A stretch of 6,442 nucleotides of DNA from RGIG7300 sp045649645 (GCA_045649645.1 JAZRQH010000062.1:1-6442), one strand, 5' to 3'. Positions 1 through 5,610 are shown, counted from the stretch's first letter. Notes: a model not told the origin generated them from the sequence alone. Program-made: numbers and translations.

Positions 1-633
1 AGCTGTGGAAAGGATCTGACCTTCGGCATTTATCCAGCCGAGGAAGCTGCTGCCGTTAGGAGTTGCCACAAGAGCTGCACCGTCTGTACCGCTGACAGCC
101 TTTACGTCTCCGCTGTTTACAGCTTCGCCTGCTACGGTAACAGAACCTAAGGTACTGTCAAAATCAAAACTAACGTTAGATTCATTAGCAAATGCAGTAT
201 ACTCGAAATTACTGAACTTGATAGTAACGGTTCCCTTACCCCAGGAGGTTGCACTGGCAGTAACGTATGCATCAGCGTCAAGGGTACCGGTATAAGTATA
301 AGTACCGTTAGCAACGCTTGCTCCGTTGAACTTTGCGCTGTCACCGGTACCGATACCGCTTACAACGTAAGTAAAGGATACGTTTGCTTTTTCGGTTGTT
401 TCATTGCGAATTTCGATGTTGTTGGTAGTGGAACCAAAATAACTGTTATTAGTAGCGGTAACAGTAACAACATCGCCGCTCAAACTACCTGTGTTTTTAG
501 AATCTGTAACTGAAATCTTGCCGTCAAGAACGTCTAATGTCGTTGCGAACACATTCATAGGTAAAAGACCTACGAACATCACAAGAACGATCAGTACAGA
601 AACTGCTTTTGTGAGCTTTGAATTCTGTGTCAT
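1..633 (-). CDS. Secreted surface-type protein, N-terminal part (runs off left edge)
   Basis: This is an open frame of exactly 211 codons from ATG (633-631) to the window edge with no stop, so the protein is longer than seen. The start is set by an AAAGGAGA ribosome binding site (641-648) seven bases upstream. Residues 1-30 are a classical signal peptide: a lysine-containing N-region, a hydrophobic core (VSVLIVLVMFVGLL) and a likely cleavage after NVFA. The mature part is rich in Thr, Ser, Gly, Asn and Val, as in beta-sandwich adhesin or cohesin-like modules. Residues about 166-211 (GSVTVAGEAV then ATPNGSSFLGWINAEGQ) resemble the bacterial InlB-B/Flg_new type repeat common in clostridial cell-wall proteins; that assignment is inference. 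Codons favour U-ending GTT, GGT and ACT more than thrS does. The function is unknown; it is likely exported and surface-bound if the missing C-terminus carries an anchor. It has its own promoter. Confidence 0.85.
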   Translation of the reverse strand, partial: MTQNSKLTKAVSVLIVLVMFVGLLPMNVFATTLDVLDGKISVTDSKNTGSLSGDVVTVTATNNSYFGSTTNNIEIRNETTEKANVSFTYVVSGIGTGDSAKFNGASVANGTYTYTGTLDADAYVTASATSWGKGTVTIKFSNFEYTAFANESNVSFDFDSTLGSVTVAGEAVNSGDVKAVSGTDGAALVATPNGSSFLGWINAEGQILSTA

Positions 634-725
634 CTTCTTTTCTCCTTTAAAAATATATTATTCGGGATATAATGCTATAAACGATCACACACAGCCTGCA
701 AATCTGTGCATAACCATACAAATTA

Positions 726-754
726 ATTATATCACCTAACTATTTGAATGTCAA
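726..754 (-). promoter_or_regulatory. Sigma-A promoter of the secreted-protein gene
   Basis: Read on the minus strand, TTGACA (754-749) is followed by a 17-base spacer and TATAAT (731-726). This is a perfect consensus, with an extended TG one base before the -10 hexamer (TGATATAAT). The predicted start is near 719, giving a leader of about 86 bases before the ATG at 633. The -35 box lies only four bases beyond the terminator of the preceding operon. Confidence 0.88.
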
Positions 755-758
755 TAAT

Positions 759-784
759 AAAAAGCGGACCTGCGTCCGCTTTTT
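759..784 (-). terminator. Rho-independent terminator of the thrS operon
   Basis: There is a perfect 11-base-pair stem (759-769 with 774-784) around a four-base loop. The core is GCGGAC/GTCCGC flanked by A5 and T5 runs. It lies eight bases beyond the stop of the ADP-ribosylglycohydrolase gene. The symmetric A/T flanks could allow termination from either side, but only a minus-strand gene ends here. Confidence 0.9.
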
Positions 785-792
785 ACCATATT

Positions 793-2277
793 TTAACCAA
801 GAACCGTAACGGGCACGTAACCGACGGTAGGTCTGCCGGGTGCCTTAGCCTCAACAACTATGCGGTTCATAGCATCCACCTGCTCGCCTGCAGTGATGGT
901 GAACTCGATCTCGGTGGGCTTATCCTTAAGAAGGTTGTACCAGTGGCGCAGATATACACTCTTGGGCGCATCCACGCTCCAGCCCTCGGGAAGTATCCAG
1001 TTGAACTCGATGTTTCTGGGGTCGGGCATAATGCTCTTAACTACAAACTTACCCTTGAGAGTACCGTTAGGCTTGATAACAGGCTCACTGTCAAAGCTTA
1101 CTCTTACCTGAGTATGAACGAACTCAACGTCGTAAGACCAGGGAGAACGGTCATAGAGCTTCTTTGCAACTCTGGTATCTGAAAGTGCGGGGATATCCAC
1201 CTCTGTAAGGTCGGACTCGCCCTCTACGATCTCGAGATTTGCTCTGTTGGCACGGAGCATCTCGGGAGCAAGCTTCATAATACGATCGGTAAGGTCTGTA
1301 CAGGTATTAACGATACCCCATATGTCACCTCTGTTAATGGCAACTGTGATGATGTTGTCACCGATATGATCCTTCCAGTCCTCGGGAATAGCTGCCATAC
1401 CGCCCATGATACCGAGAAGCGCACCAACAGTCGCTGCGGTACAGTCGGTATCGTCGCCGCAGTTGATAGCATAGAGCATGGACTTCTTGAAGTCACCCTC
1501 GCCGTAGAGAAGACCTACTACAACGAAGCCGATGTTACAGGGAGACTGGAACCAGCCGTCTTCCTCAGTGCTGCTCTGATCGTCAAACTCACTGTCAACG
1601 TCCTCAATACCGTCGCAGCGAAGCACTGCGTTACGGGCATCGTGCCAGTCAGCACCCTTATCGTACATCTCGATTGCGGTGTTGATACACTTAGCCACAC
1701 GGCAGTCTGCGGGGATCTTTGAAAGACCGATCTTTATAAGCTCGCGGATGTCGTCGCATACAAATGCTGCAGACTGGATAGCCGCGGTGAACATCTCTGC
1801 AAAGGTACCCTCTGCCATACCGTGGTCCACCATAGCGTCCTCTACCGCATACTTAACTGCGATGTCGGGGCAACCGGGAGCACAGCAAGCCCAGATCTCG
1901 GAACGTATCCAGGCACCGTTGGAGTCCTTCCAGTAGTTCTTATATTCACCCGAAAGAGGGGGAAGAAGTCCCATGATAAGGTTAGACTTGCCTATACCGT
2001 ATTCGTTCCAGGTAGGGGGAATAAAGTTGAGCCAGTATTCACCGAGAAGCTGACCTGTGATGGCACGGGGACCACGCTCCTCAAGAGCCTTGAGCCAGAT
2101 GATCTGGAGGTCAAGGTCGTCGTTGGGAAGAGCTGCACCCTCGGGAGTGGTAAAGCCTGTAATGTTGGGAGGCTGTCTCTTGTATTCGTAAGGACCGCCC
2201 ATAGTACCGCCGATGTTCTTACCTACCCAGCAGGCGTAGATCTTGTCTCTTAAAGTCTCTTTGCTGTATCTGATCAT
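793..2277 (-). CDS. ADP-ribosylglycohydrolase family protein with C-terminal beta-rich domain
   Basis: The 494-residue protein carries the two acidic metal-binding motifs of the DraG/ARH fold: NDDLDLQ at 52-58 and GDDTDCTAATVGALLG at 274-289. The family removes ADP-ribose from proteins or small molecules using two Mg ions; the substrate here cannot be read. In DraG-type enzymes the second motif is usually D-x-D-T/S. Here it is D276-T-D278-C279, a variant I recall from clostridial and Bacteroidetes members. The helical catalytic part covers about residues 8-335. Residues about 385-494 look like a separate beta-sandwich (LPEGWSV near 429-435, VGYVPVTV at the end), reminiscent of NEW3-type domains. 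There is no signal peptide, so it is probably cytoplasmic. The start is supported by AAAGGAG seven bases upstream. It sits 12 bases after thrS with no terminator or clear promoter between, so it is very likely cotranscribed under the thrS T-box. Confidence 0.9.
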   Translation of the reverse strand: MIRYSKETLRDKIYACWVGKNIGGTMGGPYEYKRQPPNITGFTTPEGAALPNDDLDLQIIWLKALEERGPRAITGQLLGEYWLNFIPPTWNEYGIGKSNLIMGLLPPLSGEYKNYWKDSNGAWIRSEIWACCAPGCPDIAVKYAVEDAMVDHGMAEGTFAEMFTAAIQSAAFVCDDIRELIKIGLSKIPADCRVAKCINTAIEMYDKGADWHDARNAVLRCDGIEDVDSEFDDQSSTEEDGWFQSPCNIGFVVVGLLYGEGDFKKSMLYAINCGDDTDCTAATVGALLGIMGGMAAIPEDWKDHIGDNIITVAINRGDIWGIVNTCTDLTDRIMKLAPEMLRANRANLEIVEGESDLTEVDIPALSDTRVAKKLYDRSPWSYDVEFVHTQVRVSFDSEPVIKPNGTLKGKFVVKSIMPDPRNIEFNWILPEGWSVDAPKSVYLRHWYNLLKDKPTEIEFTITAGEQVDAMNRIVVEAKAPGRPTVGYVPVTVLG

Positions 2278-2289
2278 CGCTTTACTCCT

Positions 2290-4179
2290 TTATATTTTCT
2301 TTGTTTCGATTTCTTCAACGAATTTAGCGATCATTTCGTCAACCGCCATAGTGCCCAGGTCACCGTTTTCACCTCTTGCACGGACGGAAACTGTATTGTT
2401 CTCTACCTCGGAGTCACCGATGGTGAGCATATAAGGAATTCTCTGGAGTCTTGCTTCACGAACCTTATAGCCGACCTTTTCGTTACGGTCGTCAACCTCA
2501 ACACGCATACCCAGAGCACGGAGCTTGTCACGAAGATCGTAAGAATAGTCGTTGTGTCTGTCTGCAATGGGGAAGATACGAACCTGCTCGGGTGCAAGCC
2601 ACATGGGGAACGCACCTGCATACTTCTCGATAAGAAGGGCAAGAGTTCTCTCGTAGCAGCCGATGGAGGTACGGTGGATGATGTAGGGATGCTTCTTTGT
2701 GCCGTCACGGTCGGTATATTCCATGCCGAATTTTTCAGCAAGCATCTGGTCGATCTGAATGGTGATAAGTGTGTCTTCCTTACCGTGAACGTTCTTGATC
2801 TGGATATCAAGCTTAGGACCGTAGAATGCAGCCTCGCCGACACCGATCTTATAGTCGATACCGAGATCGTCAAGGATGTTCTTCATTATACCCTGTGCCT
2901 CATCCCACTGCTCGGGAGTACCGATATACTTTTCTGTATTGGAGGGATCCCACTGTGAGAAGCGGTAGGTTACGTCCTCGTAGAGACCGAGAGTCTTGAG
3001 CATAAATACGCAGAGCTCCAGACATCCTCTGAACTCGCCCCCAAGCTGCTCGGGAGTACACATAAGGTGACCCTCGGAAATGGTAAACTGTCTTACACGG
3101 ATAAGGCCGTGCATCTCGCCGGAGTCCTCGTTACGGAAGAGAGTGGAGGTCTCGTTAAGTCTGATAGGAAGATCTCTATAGGAGCGTGCTCTGTTAAGAT
3201 AAGCCTGATACTGGAAGGGACAGGTCATAGGACGAAGTGCAAAGCATTCCTTTGATTCATCCTCAGCATCACCCATAACGAACATACCGTCACGGTAGTG
3301 ATCCCAGTGACCGGAGATCTTGTAAAGGTCGGACTTAGCCATAAGAGGAGTCTTTGTAAGCTGCCAACCTCTCTTCTGCTCCTCGTCCTCAACGAATCTC
3401 TGAAGGAGCTGGATGATTCTTGCACCCTTGGGAAGAAGAATGGGAAGACCCTGACCGATAAGCTCGCTTGTGGTGAAGAGCTCAAGCTCACGACCAAGCT
3501 TGTTATGGTCACGCTTCTTAGCTTCCTCTACCTGCTCAAGGTAAGCGTTAAGCTCATCCTTCTTGGGGAAGGCTGTACCGTAGATACGGGTAAGCATCTT
3601 GCGGTTGGAGTCGCCTCTCCAGTATGCACCTGTAGCGGAGGTGAGCTTGTATGCCTTGATAGCGCCTGTACTGAAAAGGTGAGGACCTGCGCAAAGGTCT
3701 ACGAAATCACCCTGCTTGTAGAAGGAGATAACTGCATCCTCGGGGAGATCGTTTATAAGCTCTACCTTGTAGGGCTCGCCCTTCTCTTCCATGAGCTTGA
3801 GAGCCTCGTCACGGGGAAGAACAAACTTCTCCAGCTTCTGGTTCTCCTTAACGATCTTCTTCATTTCGCCCTCGATCTTGGTAAGATCTGCGGGAGTGAA
3901 CTGAACCTCAGAGTCGATGTCATAGTAAAAACCGTTATCAACTGCAGGACCGATGGCAAGCTTTGCCTCGGGATAAAGTCTCTTTACTGCCTGTGCAAGC
4001 ACGTGAGATGCTGTATGCCAAAACACCTTCTTACCTTCGATGGTCTCAAAGGTAACGGGAACAACCTCTGCGCCCTCTGCTATCTCGGTGGTAAGGTCAA
4101 CGACCTCGCCGTTGACACTTGCCGCTATCACTTCACGTGTGATAAGCTCCTTTTCTCTTAAAAAATCATAAGCTGTCAT
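2290..4179 (-). CDS. thrS: Threonyl-tRNA synthetase
   Basis: The 629-residue class II synthetase charges tRNA-Thr and edits mischarged Ser-tRNA-Thr. Editing-domain metal residues are visible as HTASH (H55, H59) and CAGPH (C163, H167). The catalytic zinc ligands are C320 (PMTCP), H371 (ISEGH) and H502 (YIIHR). Motif 2 is near 349-366 (RNEDSGEMHGLIRVRQFT) and motif 3 near 507-520 (GCYERTLALLIEKY). The anticodon-binding domain is about 528-629. PMTCPFQYQ replaces the usual MNCPGH, a variant I associate with clostridial ThrRS. The N-terminal TGS domain is short: the first editing His is H55 against H73 in E. coli, so about 18 residues are absent. No in-frame upstream start restores them, because the frame reaches TAA at 4270-4272 without ATG, GTG or TTG. 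The start has a strong GGAGG five to ten bases upstream. It is regulated by the T-box leader upstream and is first in an operon with the ADP-ribosylglycohydrolase gene. Confidence 0.98.
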   Translation of the reverse strand: MTAYDFLREKELITREVIAASVNGEVVDLTTEIAEGAEVVPVTFETIEGKKVFWHTASHVLAQAVKRLYPEAKLAIGPAVDNGFYYDIDSEVQFTPADLTKIEGEMKKIVKENQKLEKFVLPRDEALKLMEEKGEPYKVELINDLPEDAVISFYKQGDFVDLCAGPHLFSTGAIKAYKLTSATGAYWRGDSNRKMLTRIYGTAFPKKDELNAYLEQVEEAKKRDHNKLGRELELFTTSELIGQGLPILLPKGARIIQLLQRFVEDEEQKRGWQLTKTPLMAKSDLYKISGHWDHYRDGMFVMGDAEDESKECFALRPMTCPFQYQAYLNRARSYRDLPIRLNETSTLFRNEDSGEMHGLIRVRQFTISEGHLMCTPEQLGGEFRGCLELCVFMLKTLGLYEDVTYRFSQWDPSNTEKYIGTPEQWDEAQGIMKNILDDLGIDYKIGVGEAAFYGPKLDIQIKNVHGKEDTLITIQIDQMLAEKFGMEYTDRDGTKKHPYIIHRTSIGCYERTLALLIEKYAGAFPMWLAPEQVRIFPIADRHNDYSYDLRDKLRALGMRVEVDDRNEKVGYKVREARLQRIPYMLTIGDSEVENNTVSVRARGENGDLGTMAVDEMIAKFVEEIETKKI

Positions 4180-4196
4180 TATTTTTCCTCCATGAA

Positions 4197-4213
4197 AGCG
4201 GTCGCGGACCGCT
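4197..4213 (-). other. Hairpin just upstream of the thrS ribosome binding site
   Basis: A seven-base-pair perfect stem (AGCGGTC/GACCGCT) with a three-base loop ends five bases before the GGAGG of thrS. No U-run follows, so it is not a terminator. It may be an RNA processing or stability element, or may affect ribosome loading; this is inference only. Confidence 0.5.
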
Positions 4214-4291
4214 GCGATAATCGGGATTCTTCCTGAGTTGAAACTTATTCTCAGCGCCCGAAAGCTAATTTATTGGATAATTTCAAAACAT

Positions 4292-4325
4292 AAAAACACC
4301 CCAAAGGCATCATGCCTTCGGGGTG
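4292..4325 (-). terminator. T-box-controlled attenuator terminator
   Basis: A 13-base-pair stem (CACCCCGAAGGCA, 4325-4313, with TGCCTTTGGGGTG, 4309-4297; one G-U pair) with a three-base loop is followed by five T residues (4296-4292). Its 5' arm CACCCC is the same segment that closes the antiterminator, so the two structures exclude each other. The thrS start codon lies about 113 bases further on. Confidence 0.93.
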
Positions 4326-4487
4326 AGGATAAAATTACAAAACTATCCGCACGGTTCCACCCGAGCTTTTTACTCATTTTGAAAATTATGCCGTTAAACC
4401 TCGGGTGGTACCTGTTTCCTCTCTCTGACAGTGCTTCCAGCCTATGGCACCGATCTCTTGCAGGAGTCCCAGAAACAGACGTGTCCC
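4292..4487 (-). promoter_or_regulatory. T-box riboswitch leader, threonine-specific, controlling thrS operon
   Basis: Stem I folds as stacked helices: GGG/CCC (4487-4485 with 4405-4403); an internal loop holding the specifier; CUGUUUC/GAAACAG (4478-4472 with 4418-4412); CUCCUG with CAG-A-GAG (4466-4461 with 4427-4421); an AG-rich bulge CAAGAGAU; and CGGUGC/GCACUG (4452-4447 with 4434-4429) under a 12-base loop. The specifier is ACC (Thr) at 4409-4407, followed by A as is usual. The antiterminator has GGG (4362-4360), the seven-base bulge UGGAACC (4359-4353), then GUG and GGAUA, pairing with UAUCC, CAC and CCC (4331-4320). UGGA fits the NCCA end of a tRNA with U at position 73. The antiterminator's 3' strand is reused in the terminator hairpin. 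Uncharged tRNA-Thr should permit readthrough into thrS. Only about 40 bases separate Stem I from the T-box, so Stem II/IIA/B seems to be missing. Confidence 0.93.
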
Positions 4488-4521
4488 TATGTTAATTAAT
4501 TAAAAAACTAACAATTATTTC

Positions 4522-4550
4522 TTGACAGAAAAAAATTGCCGTGGTATAAT
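4522..4550 (+). promoter_or_regulatory. Sigma-A promoter of the 215-residue unknown gene
   Basis: TTGACA (4522-4527), a 17-base spacer and TATAAT (4545-4550) make a perfect consensus with an extended -10 (TGG before TATAAT). The predicted start is near 4557, giving a leader of about 59 bases. Transcription from it runs straight through the oppositely directed thrS promoter. Confidence 0.85.
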
Positions 4551-4562
4551 TAACTTAATAGG

Positions 4563-4591
4563 ATTATAACACTTAATTTTGCAATTGTCAA
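4563..4591 (-). promoter_or_regulatory. Sigma-A promoter of the thrS operon
   Basis: On the minus strand, TTGACA (4591-4586), a 17-base spacer and TATAAT (4568-4563) form a perfect consensus with an extended -10 (TGT before TATAAT). The predicted start is near 4556, about 69 bases before T-box Stem I. It faces the plus-strand promoter head-on, with 12 bases between the two -10 boxes. Confidence 0.88.
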
Positions 4592-4598
4592 GGACAAT
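4584..4598. other. Inverted repeat over the -35 box of the thrS promoter
   Basis: ATTGTC (4584-4589) and GACAAT (4593-4598) are perfect six-base arms around three bases, covering the thrS -35 hexamer. It could be an operator, or a small hairpin in the leader RNA of the plus-strand gene, or simply follow from the TTGACA sequence. Confidence 0.4.
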
Positions 4599-4615
4599 AG
4601 GTAATTTCAACAGGT

Positions 4616-5263
4616 ATGGCAATCGAAAGAAACTCCCAAAGCAGGGTCAAGTCTATGAAGATGCATCTCATGGACATGATGGGACTCCTCGCAAAAAACA
4701 AGAAAATAAGGCTTTCCACACAAAACAAGGTGTACAACGACGCCCTTGACCGCGATATTATGGCGGCGATAAAGCGTATCGAAAAAGAGGACAGCGCCCT
4801 TATTGAGATGTTCTACCCTCTCTGTGAGCATTCCATGCTCCACGGATATATGGGTCTGAAGAGCTATCTCCTCAACCTCTTCTACGAAAACACCTTCTGC
4901 TGTGAGTACAACAAAGAGGATATCGAGTGGCTCATAACCAACTACTGCCGTAATAAGGATAAGGAAGAGGAAAACGCCGTGTTCAACATTTATACGGCGA
5001 TTTATGCCAACGCCCTTTTCTGTGATTATCTAAAGAAGGAGTACGGTACGCTTAAGCTTACCGACCGCGACTGCAAGCTGGCACAGAGTCTCCTTGGACC
5101 TCTCAACGATGAGGAAAGAGAGGAGATACTTTTCTCCTGCGCAAGACGTATGACCCACGGCTCGCTTGCCTATAATAACAAGACCTTTATGAAGATATTA
5201 CCCTCTATCATCACTGCGATAAAGAGAAAAAATATAGCTTCTGTGGTAACTATTGAAAAATAA
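4616..5263 (+). CDS. Conserved-looking hypothetical protein, 215 residues, mostly helical
   Basis: I do not recognise this protein. It starts at the first ATG after an in-frame TAG (4598-4600) and ends at TAA (5261-5263). It is predicted soluble and helix-rich, with no signal peptide or clear membrane segment. The N-terminus is basic and Met-rich (residues 1-32); alternative starts at M14, M16, M19, M21 or M22 are possible because no good ribosome binding site precedes the first ATG (only AGG two bases away). Seven cysteines (C70, C95, C96, C111, C136, C153, C175) are spread along it with no obvious zinc-finger spacing. The C-terminal third ends in a basic stretch (IKRKN, 202-206). Codon use resembles the flanking genes, supporting a real gene. 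It has its own consensus promoter, which opposes the thrS promoter head-on, and no clear terminator before the tRNA promoter 13 bases downstream. The link to thrS is positional only. Confidence 0.8.
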   Translation: MAIERNSQSRVKSMKMHLMDMMGLLAKNKKIRLSTQNKVYNDALDRDIMAAIKRIEKEDSALIEMFYPLCEHSMLHGYMGLKSYLLNLFYENTFCCEYNKEDIEWLITNYCRNKDKEEENAVFNIYTAIYANALFCDYLKKEYGTLKLTDRDCKLAQSLLGPLNDEEREEILFSCARRMTHGSLAYNNKTFMKILPSIITAIKRKNIASVVTIEK

Positions 5264-5275
5264 TTAAAAAAGGTA

Positions 5276-5303
5276 TTGACAAATCAAAAAATAATGTTAT
5301 AAT
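5276..5303 (+). promoter_or_regulatory. Sigma-A promoter of the tRNA-Ser gene
   Basis: TTGACA (5276-5281), a 16-base spacer and TATAAT (5298-5303) with an extended -10 (TGT before TATAAT). The predicted start falls on GGG near 5308-5310, about 70 bases before the mature tRNA. It begins only 13 bases after the stop codon of the upstream gene. Confidence 0.85.
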
Positions 5304-5305
5304 AG

Positions 5306-5334
5306 ATGGGTAGCCGCGTCACGCGGTTGCCCAT
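5306..5334 (+). other. Strong 5'-leader hairpin of the tRNA-Ser transcript
   Basis: A 13-base-pair stem (5306-5318 with 5322-5334, two G-U pairs, core CCGCG/CGCGG) closes a UCA loop. The predicted transcription start lies inside its 5' arm, so the primary transcript would begin with an 11-pair hairpin. The following bases (TTAAAT) are a poor U-run, so it is at best a weak terminator for the upstream gene. Confidence 0.6.
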
Positions 5335-5378
5335 TTAAATAACTCTGTGAGGTCTGTCAGCTGACCGAAGCAGCATAT

Positions 5379-5470
5379 GGAGAAGTCGCGTAGCTGGTCG
5401 AGCGCGCACGATTGGAAATCGTGTAACGGTCATAAGCCGTTCGAGAGTTCGAATCTCTCCTTCTCCGCCA
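5379..5470 (+). tRNA. tRNA-Ser, anticodon GGA
   Basis: The cloverleaf is complete. The acceptor stem is GGAGAAG (5379-5385) with CTTCTCC (5460-5466), discriminator G5467 and encoded CCA (5468-5470). The anticodon stem is CACGA/TCGTG (5407-5411 with 5419-5423) around loop TTGGAAA, with GGA at 5414-5416 reading UCC and UCU serine codons. The long variable arm (AACGG/CCGTT, 5425-5429 with 5437-5441) is typical of tRNA-Ser. The T arm is GAGAG/CTCTC around TTCGAAT (5443-5459). It has its own promoter and terminator. Its last 21 bases and the next two recur exactly at 5611-5633. Confidence 0.97.
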
Positions 5471-5472
5471 AC
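5450..5472 (+). repeat. Direct repeat copy 1: tRNA-Ser 3' end
   Basis: These 23 bases run from inside the T loop to two bases past CCA and are identical to 5611-5633. They belong to the intact tRNA gene. The similarity carries on in layout beyond the identical stretch: a hairpin terminator, GTTGG, then GGAAGATT. Confidence 0.95.
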
Positions 5473-5500
5473 AAAAACCATCCTTTAGGGTGGTTTTTTT
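5473..5500 (+). terminator. Terminator of tRNA-Ser
   Basis: The stem is AAAAACCATCC (5473-5483) with GGGTGG plus T-run (5488-5500); loop TTTA, one G-U pair, seven T residues. The palindrome extends outward (CCAAC before, GTTGG after), taking in the tRNA CCA end. Confidence 0.92.
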
Positions 5501-5525
5501 GTTGGTGAAATAATTTGGAAGATTC

Positions 5526-5610
5526 AAAAAGGGCGGGAGCGAAGCGAGAAAAACAGTCCGGTGGACTGTTTTGGTGCCCGTGTGCGTGTCGCAAGCGGTA
5601 GCGCAGCGAG
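5526..5610. other. GC-rich palindromic insert between the two tRNA-end/terminator units
   Basis: About 85 bases are not explained by either unit. They contain a perfect ten-pair hairpin, AAAACAGTCC/GGACTGTTTT (5550-5559 with 5563-5572, loop GGT), nested inside GGGC/GCCC (5531-5534 with 5576-5579). Repeated GCGAAGCGAG and GCGCAGCGAGCG-like words follow the style of small non-coding repetitive elements. No credible gene is present. A weak resemblance of 5598-5612 to the tRNA D-arm (11 of 15 bases) might mean a deleted tRNA copy. Confidence 0.5.

Noticed and set aside
1366..2253. Several plus-strand open frames of 85-143 residues
   Set aside because: All are antisense shadows of the ADP-ribosylglycohydrolase gene with no motif of their own.
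3298..4161. 287-residue plus-strand open frame opposite thrS
   Set aside because: It lies wholly antisense to a clear thrS, has a Leu/Ser/Cys-rich composition typical of complements of Lys/Glu-rich codons, and shows no recognisable family.
4179..4193. Tiny open frame MEEK whose TAATG overlaps the thrS start
   Set aside because: The thrS GGAGG lies inside it and it has no ribosome binding site of its own, so it is probably chance.
4238..4495. 85-residue plus-strand open frame across the T-box region
   Set aside because: It is antisense to a well-supported RNA leader and has no coding features.
4607..4843. 78-residue minus-strand open frame
   Set aside because: It is a shadow of the start of the 4616-5263 gene.
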